Positions 26,775-33,752 of a DNA stretch of 56,005 nt are shown here, in pieces. A model generated the notes under the pieces. That model was not told where the DNA came from. It did no database searches and worked only from the letters and a program-made list of their open reading frames with translations. The stretch is from CAYZJB01 sp964602985 (lineage in GTDB: Bacteria; CLD3; SB21), in contig CAZRTJ010000022.1 in the NCBI GenBank assembly GCA_964602985.1, positions 1 to 56,005 of the forward strand. The letters run 5' to 3'. The position numbers and the translations under genes were made by a program. How positions within the stretch are numbered: position 1 is the first letter of the stretch; every line of letters starts with the position of its first letter.

Positions 26775-27146
26775 CTACCACATTTCTGCCAGGAGGCCTT
26801 CGATATTCTGGAAGTGGGCATCCCTCGAAGCCACAACAAGGTCATGCTGACGAGCCAAGGCCGCAATCCAAATATCATTCTCTGGAATCGGCCGGCCCAT
26901 TCGGCGGAGTTCACTGCGAAGCGCACCATAATACCGACCCGTGTGCTCGTCACAGGCGAGGTTGATATTCCTGTTCACGAATTCGTCCACCTGTCTCACA
27001 TTTTCCGAAACACGTGTCGATTTAAACGCTCCGTAGTAAAGCTCTCCAACTGCAATGGATGGGATTAAGACACCAGGCGCATGCCGGAGATGGTCCTCCG
27101 CATGGGCATCGTGACGGAAAAGTGCGATAATAATGCTTGTGTCCAA
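26775..27146 (-). CDS. vapC: VapC-family PIN-domain toxin
   Basis: 123 residues. PIN-domain acidic residues are all present: Asp2 in LDTSIII, Glu in AVGELYYGA (about 35), Asp in ENDIWIAA (about 89), Asp in VASRDAHF (about 108). VapC toxins are RNases that cut tRNA or rRNA. The start is uncertain: the usual first residues (RFLLDTS) would need a non-AUG start, and the TTG at 27146 codes the Leu just before Asp. It begins 10 nt after the antitoxin stop, in normal antitoxin-toxin order. Confidence 0.9.
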   Translation of the reverse strand: MDTSIIIALFRHDAHAEDHLRHAPGVLIPSIAVGELYYGAFKSTRVSENVRQVDEFVNRNINLACDEHTGRYYGALRSELRRMGRPIPENDIWIAALARQHDLVVASRDAHFQNIEGLLAEMW

Positions 27147-27156
27147 TAGAAATCGA

Positions 27157-27387
27157 TTACCGTTCCTCGAGATCTATCTTCTCACAATCTCCTTCGATGG
27201 CTCTTTCGATCTCATCAAGGTCTGCAACTGAGAAGTCATAAGACTGCGAGGCACATACTATACCGGGAACTCCGGCAGAATGTTGGGCGGACAAAGTCTT
27301 GGCGTATTCCAAGACCCTCTGCTGCTCGTCGGCAGGAAGATGGTCAAGTTGCTTGATAAGCTGAGATTTTAGAATATCGTCAACCAT
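27157..27387 (-). CDS. VapB-like antitoxin
   Basis: 76 residues from the ATG at 27387. Residues 1-30 are amphipathic helix (MVDDILKSQLIKQLDHLPAD), and the acidic C-terminus (DLDEIERAIEGDCEKIDLEE) is typical of the part that threads into the PIN toxin. It resembles antitoxins often annotated DUF2281 or similar, starting with a helix-turn-helix-poor segment. Located just upstream of vapC in the same direction. It would neutralise the toxin and probably repress the operon. Confidence 0.75.
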   Translation of the reverse strand: MVDDILKSQLIKQLDHLPADEQQRVLEYAKTLSAQHSAGVPGIVCASQSYDFSVADLDEIERAIEGDCEKIDLEER

Positions 27388-27458
27388 GGTGCAAAATAAC
27401 AAAAGTCACCAGACAATGCCACAAGGAATTAGACGCCGATGTAGTGTGCGCTTGCGCA

Positions 27459-27626
27459 TTACGGCGCGTTATGCCTGTGGCGCGTAATCTTTTTCTTCTT
27501 CGTGATCGACGGATTGACTTTCTTGAAGTACTCGACCACCTGTTTAGTCGTCATTTTCGACAACTTCTTGGATAACTCGCTTCGCCGCTCACGTTGGAAT
27601 TTTACCGCATCGAATGACTTATTCAT
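27459..27626 (-). CDS. 55-residue basic protein paired with the PIN gene
   Basis: Short gene: ATG at 27626, TAA at 27459-27461. It starts MNKSFDAVKFQRERRSELSK, continues KKLSKMTTKQVVEYFKKV and ends in a Lys-rich tail. Its ATG lies within the end of the PIN gene (8-nt overlap), as expected for translational coupling. Small proteins with the start K-FD-VK-(M/Q)RE-R are regular partners of this PIN subfamily and are taken to be antitoxins. In this locus the toxin is first and the partner second, reverse to the VapBC pair next to it. Confidence 0.7.
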   Translation of the reverse strand: MNKSFDAVKFQRERRSELSKKLSKMTTKQVVEYFKKVNPSITKKKKITRHRHNAP

Positions 27627-28071
27627 GAATAATCTCTCTTGGATTACGAATCTCGATTTGGGGATAACCCATCTTCAAGTTCACTGCGTTGTAAATCACG
27701 ATCTTATTCAAATTTACAATATCTCTGAAATTCCAGCTCACCAGCACATCCACTCGATGAACTGACGCCGTCGCAATGTGAAGTGTATCTGTCTGCATTC
27801 TGGGGGTAAAGCGACCTTCTTTTAGGTAGACCCTCGACAATTCGACTGCGTCTTCCGGTACCTCAACCCATTCGGCAATTTCAGCGAGATCCTGAAAGGA
27901 ATCCACAACTCTTTGAGGAGCTCCTTTGATTTCATCGAACGTAATTTTGGAGATGACCGGCAAATAAAGTCCAATCTTGAATTCATGAAATAACTGTTCA
28001 GTATGATGAGCAAATTCCGGGTCATGTAGCCCGCCGATCACCGAATTGTCAACATAAATACGTTTGACCAT
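27619..28071 (-). CDS. PIN-domain protein, probable toxin
   Basis: 150 residues. PIN features: Asp8 in RIYVDNSVIGG, Glu near residue 47 in KITFDEIKGAP, Asp near 95 in QTDTLHIATAS, and SWNFRDIVN near 113-121. This subfamily (often just annotated PIN domain or VapC-like) usually comes with a small partner, here the 55-residue gene overlapping its 3' end. Likely an RNase toxin. A Ser/Asn (DNS) follows the first Asp where VapC proteins often have DT/DS. No strong ribosome site. Confidence 0.82.
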   Translation of the reverse strand: MVKRIYVDNSVIGGLHDPEFAHHTEQLFHEFKIGLYLPVISKITFDEIKGAPQRVVDSFQDLAEIAEWVEVPEDAVELSRVYLKEGRFTPRMQTDTLHIATASVHRVDVLVSWNFRDIVNLNKIVIYNAVNLKMGYPQIEIRNPREIIHE

Positions 28072-28127
28072 TTATGAACATACTCAGATGCATACCCATC
28101 CGCAAGCGCGCTCTGTGGCGCAGCCCC

Positions 28128-28973
28128 CTACAAATAATCCCTCGTCAATCTCTCCCGCAAGAATTCAAACGCGTCCTCCGGTGCGTCGGCAAAATGGAAA
28201 AGTTCGAGATCTTCCGGGCTGATCATGTGGTAGCGCACCATCGCTTCGAAATCGATGAGTTTATCCCAGTACGCCCGCCCGTAGATCAGGATAGCCAGCG
28301 GCTTCTGGATCTTCCGGGTCTGCACCAGCGTGAGCAGTTCAAACAACTCGTCCATCGTGCCGAATCCGCCGGGAAAGACCACGAGGGCTTTCGCCAGATA
28401 GGCAAACCAGAATTTCCGCATGAAGAAGTAGTGGAATTCGAAATTCAGTTCCGGCGTGATGTATGGATTGGGAAATTGCTCGAAGGGAAGCGAGATATTG
28501 AGACCGATGGCCGCGCCTTTCGCGCGGCGCGCCCCGCGATTGGCCGCCTCCATGATGCCCGGGCCGCCGCCGGAGCACACGATGAATCGATGCCCGTCCT
28601 CCAACTGATTGGACCACCGGGTCAGGAGAAACGCGAGCCGATCGGCGGCCGCGTAATACTGTGACATCTCCAGTTCCACCCCGGCGTATTCCATCTCGCG
28701 AATCACCGCCGGATGGGGTTTCTTCTTAGCCTTGGCTTTGATTACGGCGTATTTCTTTTTTGCAACTTCCGGAGGCTGGATGCGGGCGGATCCGTAAAAC
28801 ACGACCGTGTCGCGAACCCCATTTCTGCGAAATCGCGCGAGCGGTTCGTGAAATTCGCTGAGAATGCGGATCGAGCGGGCGTCCGGTCCGTGAAGGAAGG
28901 CCGTATTGTCATACGCCTTGTACGCGCGACCCTTCGGGCCAAGATGGGCTGTGGTTCGAACTTTTTTCTTCAC
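28128..28973 (-). CDS. LOG-family protein (TIGR00730-like)
   Basis: 281 residues from GTG 28973, which has a perfect AGGAGG 5 nt upstream; the frame is open further up but without a start signal. Motifs: VFYGSAR (about 55), CSGGGPGIMEAANRGA, and PGGFGTMDELFE, the conserved LOG/lysine-decarboxylase-like pattern. LOG enzymes release free bases or ribose-5-phosphate from nucleoside monophosphates (cytokinin activation in plants). The bacterial substrate is usually AMP or other NMPs. A basic stretch (KKKYAVIKAKAKKKPHP) is inserted near residue 65. Divergent from the TetR gene. Confidence 0.9.
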   Translation of the reverse strand: MKKKVRTTAHLGPKGRAYKAYDNTAFLHGPDARSIRILSEFHEPLARFRRNGVRDTVVFYGSARIQPPEVAKKKYAVIKAKAKKKPHPAVIREMEYAGVELEMSQYYAAADRLAFLLTRWSNQLEDGHRFIVCSGGGPGIMEAANRGARRAKGAAIGLNISLPFEQFPNPYITPELNFEFHYFFMRKFWFAYLAKALVVFPGGFGTMDELFELLTLVQTRKIQKPLAILIYGRAYWDKLIDFEAMVRYHMISPEDLELFHFADAPEDAFEFLRERLTRDYL

Positions 28974-29211
28974 GGAGTCCTCCTGATTCGTGGAGGCCAA
29001 TGTAATCAAAGACTTGTTCGTTGGCCAGAAACAAAATTGTAGGACATTCATCCGGTGGGCGGGGCAGGGCTGGAATCCGGATGGCGTCAGCATAGAAGAT
29101 GTCGCAGGCTCGCACTCCCTACTCACGCACGCGCCGGTGGGCGCGTACAATGCCTCGGCACCGGACAGCTCCTTGGAGGACGAAATTTTCCACAACAGAC
29201 AGGAATTCTTC

Positions 29212-29240
29212 TTGACATCCGGCTTGTCCGACATTATACT
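29212..29240 (+). promoter_or_regulatory. Sigma70 promoter of the TetR gene
   Basis: TTGACA (29212-29217), exactly 17 nt, TATACT (29235-29240). Near-consensus and placed 28 nt before the regulator ATG. Confidence 0.8.
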
Positions 29241-29254
29241 AAACGGCGTTCAGT
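29238..29254. promoter_or_regulatory. Palindromic operator at the TetR promoter
   Basis: ACTAAACG-G-CGTTCAGT: 17 nt, seven of eight positions paired about a central G. It covers the end of the -10 box and the predicted transcription start, the usual place for TetR autorepression. The half site ACTAAACG recurs at 29952-29959, upstream of the TonB receptor. Confidence 0.65.
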
Positions 29255-29267
29255 AACAACAGGTAAC

Positions 29268-29876
29268 ATGGCACGACCAAGAGAATCCGAACGAAAAGAC
29301 ATCCGGCCGATGGTTTTGAAGAAGGCCCAACAACTGTTCCTGAAATATGGATATGACAACATCACGATGCGGCGCATTGCGAAGGATGTTGGCGTGAGTC
29401 CGGGCGCGATTTATCTGTATTTCACCAACAAGGACGAGATCATGCAGAGCCTGTGCGACGAAGGGTTTCGTCAGCTCCTGGTGGAACAGCAGGCGGCGTT
29501 GGCGGCGCCGATTCCGGATCCGCTGCGGCGGCTGGCGGAAATGGGGCGTCGCTATGTGCGATTTGGCGTCGAGAAACGGGATTACTATGAGATCATGTTC
29601 CTCATGCCTGCACCGGAGAGCCACAACGATTCGTCGGGGGGCACACCGTCTTATGGCGAGCAATCATTGAATGCCCTGAACGATCTGATCGGTGAATGTC
29701 TGAGAGCGGGATATTTTCCGGGTTTCGATCAGACGACAGTTTCGTGCGCGATCTGGTCGATGGTGCACGGCCTGGTTTCCCTCATGATCCGCAATCAGCT
29801 CCCCGTACCGGCAGAGCATTTCGAAGCGTTTGCAGGAACCGTCATTGAATTCTTTCTGTACACATTCAAGAAATGA
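29268..29876 (+). CDS. TetR-family transcriptional regulator
   Basis: 202 residues. HTH at about 32-55 (ITMRRIAKDVGVSPGAIYLY then FTNKDEI), the most conserved TetR segment. The C-terminal ligand domain is unassigned. It begins at ATG 29268 after a near-consensus promoter with a palindrome over the start site, so it probably represses itself. The next gene is a TonB receptor, whose upstream region has two related palindromes. That suggests the receptor is under its control and that the ligand may be a lipid, drug or siderophore-like compound (inference). Confidence 0.92.
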   Translation: MARPRESERKDIRPMVLKKAQQLFLKYGYDNITMRRIAKDVGVSPGAIYLYFTNKDEIMQSLCDEGFRQLLVEQQAALAAPIPDPLRRLAEMGRRYVRFGVEKRDYYEIMFLMPAPESHNDSSGGTPSYGEQSLNALNDLIGECLRAGYFPGFDQTTVSCAIWSMVHGLVSLMIRNQLPVPAEHFEAFAGTVIEFFLYTFKK

Positions 29877-29939
29877 AGGTGGAACCAGCGATGACATTTA
29901 CCGGTCACGTCAAGAGACATCAATTTTTTTGCGATTTAT

Positions 29940-29952
29940 TGAACAATGTTTA
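29940..29952. promoter_or_regulatory. Operator-like site 1 upstream of the TonB receptor
   Basis: TGAACA-A-TGTTTA, one mismatch from a perfect palindrome, followed directly by ACTAAACG, the half site of the TetR operator. The second copy is 73 nt further on, close to seven helical turns. Confidence 0.55.
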
Positions 29953-30012
29953 CTAAACGCCACAGGATGAGTTCGTTGAAATCAGCACACTGCCCTTTTT
30001 TCGCTTTTCAAT

Positions 30013-30025
30013 TGAACAATGTTCA
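30013..30025. promoter_or_regulatory. Operator-like site 2 upstream of the TonB receptor
   Basis: Perfect palindrome TGAACA-A-TGTTCA, about 115 nt before the receptor start. Likely bound by the neighbouring TetR protein or another dimeric regulator. Confidence 0.6.
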
Positions 30026-30138
30026 GATAGCGTCCATTGGCCGACGCCCGGACGCCCCTCGCCGACCAGGCGTCGCACGATCCAGCTTGCGCCCATTACT
30101 TTTCACTCATTGAACTTCAAACCCAAATGGAGGAAAGC

Positions 30139-32501
30139 ATGCAGAAGTTTCTCGCGCTCTTCATCTTACCGTGGGTCGGCCTCTTCGCTCAAAACGAAGG
30201 ACAGATTCGAGGCAAAGTCGTCGACAAACTCAGCAAACAGCCCTTACCCGGCGCCAATGTGCGACTGATCGGAACGTCGTACGGGGCCACGACCAATCTC
30301 GAAGGTGTCTACACACTGCCGCGCGTTCCGGAAAATGTGTACTCGTTGCAAGTGGATTTCATCGGCTTCAATAGCTTCACCGAAAACGACGTGCGCGTCG
30401 TCCGCGGCAAGATGACGGTCGTACGCGAGATCGAGATGATTGAGTCGTCGATCGAAGGAGAAGAGGTCACGGTCGTGGCCGGAGCCTTCCAGCAGAACCG
30501 GCAGTCGCCCGTGTCAAATTACAATTACTCCCGCGAAGAAATCCGGCGCAGCCCCGGCGCGACGGGCGATATCTTTCGCGCCATCGAGACCCTGCCCGGC
30601 GTGAGTTCCTCCGGTGGAGAGTTTTCCTCGTTTGCCGTTCGCGGCGGCAGTCCTCGCGACAACATCGTCCTGATCGACAACATCCCCTTCTCCAAAGTTT
30701 CGCATTTCGACGGCGGAACGGAGGAGCAGGAAGCGCAGGGCGGTCGATTCAGCATCTTTACGCCCGGACTGATCGAGAGCGCCAATTTTCAGGCCGGCGG
30801 ATTTGGCGCGCGGTACGGCGGGAGGAACGCGTCGCTCGTCGATCTGACGATCAAGGAAGGCAATCGCGAAAACGCGACGGTCGACGGTACGGTGGACGTC
30901 ATCGGCTGGGAAGTGAATTACGACGGACCGAGCCGCTTTCACAAGAACACGGGCATCCTCTTCTCCGCGCGGCATCAGGATTTTCAGCGCATTCTCACGT
31001 GGACCGGCCAGGGCGACCTCGGACATCCGCGCTACACGGACGTCATTCTGAAGACGACCACCGACTTGAATTCCACCAACAAAATCTCTCTGCTCGGAAT
31101 CTACGCGTGGGACGCATTCAATCGCCGACTCTCTCATGTGTTCGACTCCAAGAATCTGTACGGAAATGACCTGGGGCGAGTGAAGGAGAACAAGTTTCTC
31201 GCCGGGATCAACTGGCGCACCCTGACCGGTTCAAAAAGTTTTCTGCAAACATCCGTTTACGCCAGTCACCTCGACAATCCCCTGCATTTCGGCTATGCAT
31301 ACACCGACACGATCGGCGGCCTGATTCCCACCAGAGACAATGTCCGCACGCGACCGGATGTGTACAATGAGGACAATCGCGAGACGCAATTCGGCGGCAA
31401 GTCGGAATGGACCTACGTCGTCACACCTTCGCTGACCTGGCGATCGGGCGCGGAGGCCAACCGCTTCCTCCTCGACTATCGCTTTACGCAGAACGGATTG
31501 GACACCACGTACACCTTTGATTCCGACGACTATCGCCCGGACCCCAATCAGCTGTACCTGGTGCGCGACCCGACGCAAACCAATTCTCGCGTGCAGACGA
31601 CGCGTCACACAGTGCGGCCTTCACCGAGATTTCGTACACCGTCGGCAACTACGTGACGTTCAATCCCGGTGTCCGTTACGAATACAGTACGTTTAACAGG
31701 AACGCCTATGTCTCTCCGCGGGTGAGTGTCAGCTATCTGCTCGACGACCGAACGACCCTCAATGGCGCGGCGGGCATGTACTTTCAGACGCCGGAGTTCG
31801 AGATCATCGGACAGGATATTCGGAATGCGAAATTGAAAAATCAAAAAGCCACTCATGTCATCGCGGGGATCTCGCGCTACTTCGGTGATGACTGGAAGGT
31901 GACGCTCGAGGGGTATCACAAGACGTTTGACGATCTGATCGTGCGGCCCGATCGGACCACCAATCTCCGAACCAACGACGGCGACGGCTGGGCCCGCGGA
32001 GTGGACGTGGGTATCGTGAAACGGTTTGCGCACAAATGGTACGGACAGTTCAACTATTCCCGCATGGTCAGCCGGCGCAACGACCACGACGGCACGGGTT
32101 CGTACGCCTCCGACTTCAGCCAGCCGAATATTTTGAATATCCTCTTCGGTTATCAGTGGAACCAGGAGTGGTCGATGTCGACAAAATGGAAGTACGCCAC
32201 AGGGCGGCCGACCGATGCGTATATCGTACACGCCAATGTCTTAAGCGATCCCAATCGGATCCGTTACTCGAAGGAAGTCACGGGCAACAATCGCGATCGC
32301 CTCGACGATTTTCACACGTGGAACGTGCGGGTCGACTATCGCAAGCAGTTTCGCCATTTCGCGATCGTCAGTTTCGTCGACATCCTCAACTTGTACGGCC
32401 GGCTCAACGTGAACGAGGAATTCTTCCAATATCAGGACGGGAATGTGGAGAAGCGCGGGTTCACAATGACTCCGACGCTCGGAATCAAGGTCGAGTTGTA
32501 G
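30139..32501 (+). pseudogene. TonB-dependent receptor interrupted by a frameshift
   Basis: The start at 30139 follows GGAGG and gives signal peptide MQKFLALFILPWVGLFAQ. Residues 20-105 are a carboxypeptidase-regulatory-like domain (GQIRGKVVDKLSKQPLPGAN). The plug spans about 115-235 (IETLPGVSSSGGEFSSFAVR then GGSPRDNIVLIDNIPF). The barrel follows. At about 31608-31612 the frame is lost: the first frame stops at 31656, while barrel homology continues (SAAFTEISYTVGNYVTFNPG) in the next frame, ending at 32501. A single base missing would restore a protein of about 787 residues. It may be a sequencing error or a recent mutation. It would import a scarce nutrient across the outer membrane, and is probably controlled by the upstream TetR. 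Confidence 0.88.
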
Positions 32502-32512
32502 ACTGTCAGCCT

Positions 32513-32535
32513 GGGGCGGTTGGTGCAACCGCCCC
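32513..32535 (+). terminator. Strong hairpin after the TonB receptor
   Basis: GGGGCGGTT / AACCGCCCC, a perfect 9-bp stem with 5-nt loop, 12 nt after the stop. No T run follows, so it may protect the 3' end rather than terminate. Confidence 0.55.
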
Positions 32536-32703
32536 CCGAGAGCTGGAGCTGTTTACCCTGCGCTGAATCGCAGGGAAGTGTCTCCACGCTGACTACTTTA
32601 CCACCATAGGAAGCAACCAAACCGCAAACCGCTGGCATAGGTTGATGGTCGAGACAAGCGCTTTACGCAATCCAGCCGGGATCTCCCCACCAGCTTGATT
32701 TGC

Positions 32704-33255
32704 TCACTCTTGACTCCGCAAAGCTTTCCACTGATCAAACGCGCCGCCGTATATCTTCTTGAAATCGTCTGTCGCTATTCCCAACGTCTTTGCAAATGCA
32801 CCTTCTTCCAAGACAGCACTAAACGTTTGATCGACGATGTGAGCTGGAACAGACACACGACAATAGGTTTTTTTCTTGGCTCCCCCGTCTGATACCCAGA
32901 ATGGCCCCTTGGCCGCGTTGCTCATTACACCTTGCATCACCATGGCGATCGAGTTTTGTTCTTCCTCCGCGATCGCATTCGCGAGTTGCTGGTCCTCCAC
33001 AGATGCTACCATTCTTGTCGTTTCACCCAGCATGGACAGAAATGTTTGCCATTGATTACTGATCTCCCAGCTCAGCTCTTTTCGCGCTGTCTCTTCCGCT
33101 TTTATCATGCCGCGTTCAACGGAGAACGCTTCAGCTGCGCCAACAGCGCAAAGGGTATCCTTCATCCAACCTTTTAGTTTAATCCAAGACGGTTCCTGCC
33201 CATGCAACGAACTACATGAAATCCACACGATGCCCACAAAAAGCATAATACGCAT
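32704..33255 (-). CDS. LPP20-like exported protein
   Basis: 183 residues with signal peptide MRIMLFVGIVWISCSSLHGQ; AGGAG precedes the ATG. Residues 25-100 carry the LPP20 pattern (AVGAAEAFSVERGMIKAEET, then ARKEL), as in the protein at 24889-26442. The C-terminal half (YCRVSVPAHIVDQTFSAVLE) fits the same family. The possible lipobox (WISCSS) makes a lipoprotein possible, with Cys14. It is the nearest gene downstream of the WD40-caspase gene at 33753-36212 and could be functionally linked, but a 497-nt palindrome-rich gap separates them. Confidence 0.7.
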   Translation of the reverse strand: MRIMLFVGIVWISCSSLHGQEPSWIKLKGWMKDTLCAVGAAEAFSVERGMIKAEETARKELSWEISNQWQTFLSMLGETTRMVASVEDQQLANAIAEEEQNSIAMVMQGVMSNAAKGPFWVSDGGAKKKTYCRVSVPAHIVDQTFSAVLEEGAFAKTLGIATDDFKKIYGGAFDQWKALRSQE

Positions 33256-33403
33256 GTGTCTCCTTGGCTTGAATTTTGGAACATTCCTTCACTCTTTCTT
33301 CGTCATCCTGCCTCTTCAAGAACTTTCGCGGCGGCCAACTGATCCGCGCCTTGCGGCCGCCCATTGGTGAGGGTACTTTCGTGCATCATTCGAATTTCCG
33401 TAC

Positions 33404-33629
33404 GACCCCGTCGGGGTCGAATCTGTTTCTTCGTTCGTTCTGCAAATGTGGGATGCCTTCGGCATCCTCCCTGTCAAGAATTCATCACGCCATTACCCCA
33501 GGCTTTAGCCTGGGGATCAAAAAGCGTTCACCAACTATTCGGGCTTTAGCCCAATATCACGTGCCTCATCCTTTGGGGCTAAAGCCCCGTAAATTTGTTG
33601 TTTTGTTTTTACACCGCGCTGAAGCGCGG
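33404..33629. repeat. Array of short palindromes, set 1
   Basis: Six hairpins in 226 nt: CGACCCC/GGGGTCG (33404-33420), GGATGCC/GGCATCC (33452-33468), CCCCAGGC/GCCTGGGG (33497-33516), GGGC/GCCC (33541-33552), GGGGCT/AGCCCC (33575-33588), CCGCGCT/AGCGCGG (33614-33629). Different sequences, similar size and spacing (22-48 nt start to start). The rest of the gap 33256-33752 holds no gene that I can support. Confidence 0.75.
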
Positions 33630-33752
33630 CGTAAATGTCATCAAACTTCGTGATCGTGGAACGCCTTCCGCATCCTCTTCAACTTAGTCGAGTATCCGCC
33701 AGCGGTCGAGTATCGAGACGGCCGGATACGTAGGGCAGCCAAACTGGACGTC

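Noticed and set aside
28974..29234. N-terminal extension of the LOG protein to 29234
   Set aside because: The GTG at 28973 has a perfect AGGAGG; the extension overlaps the divergent regulatory region and has no family match.
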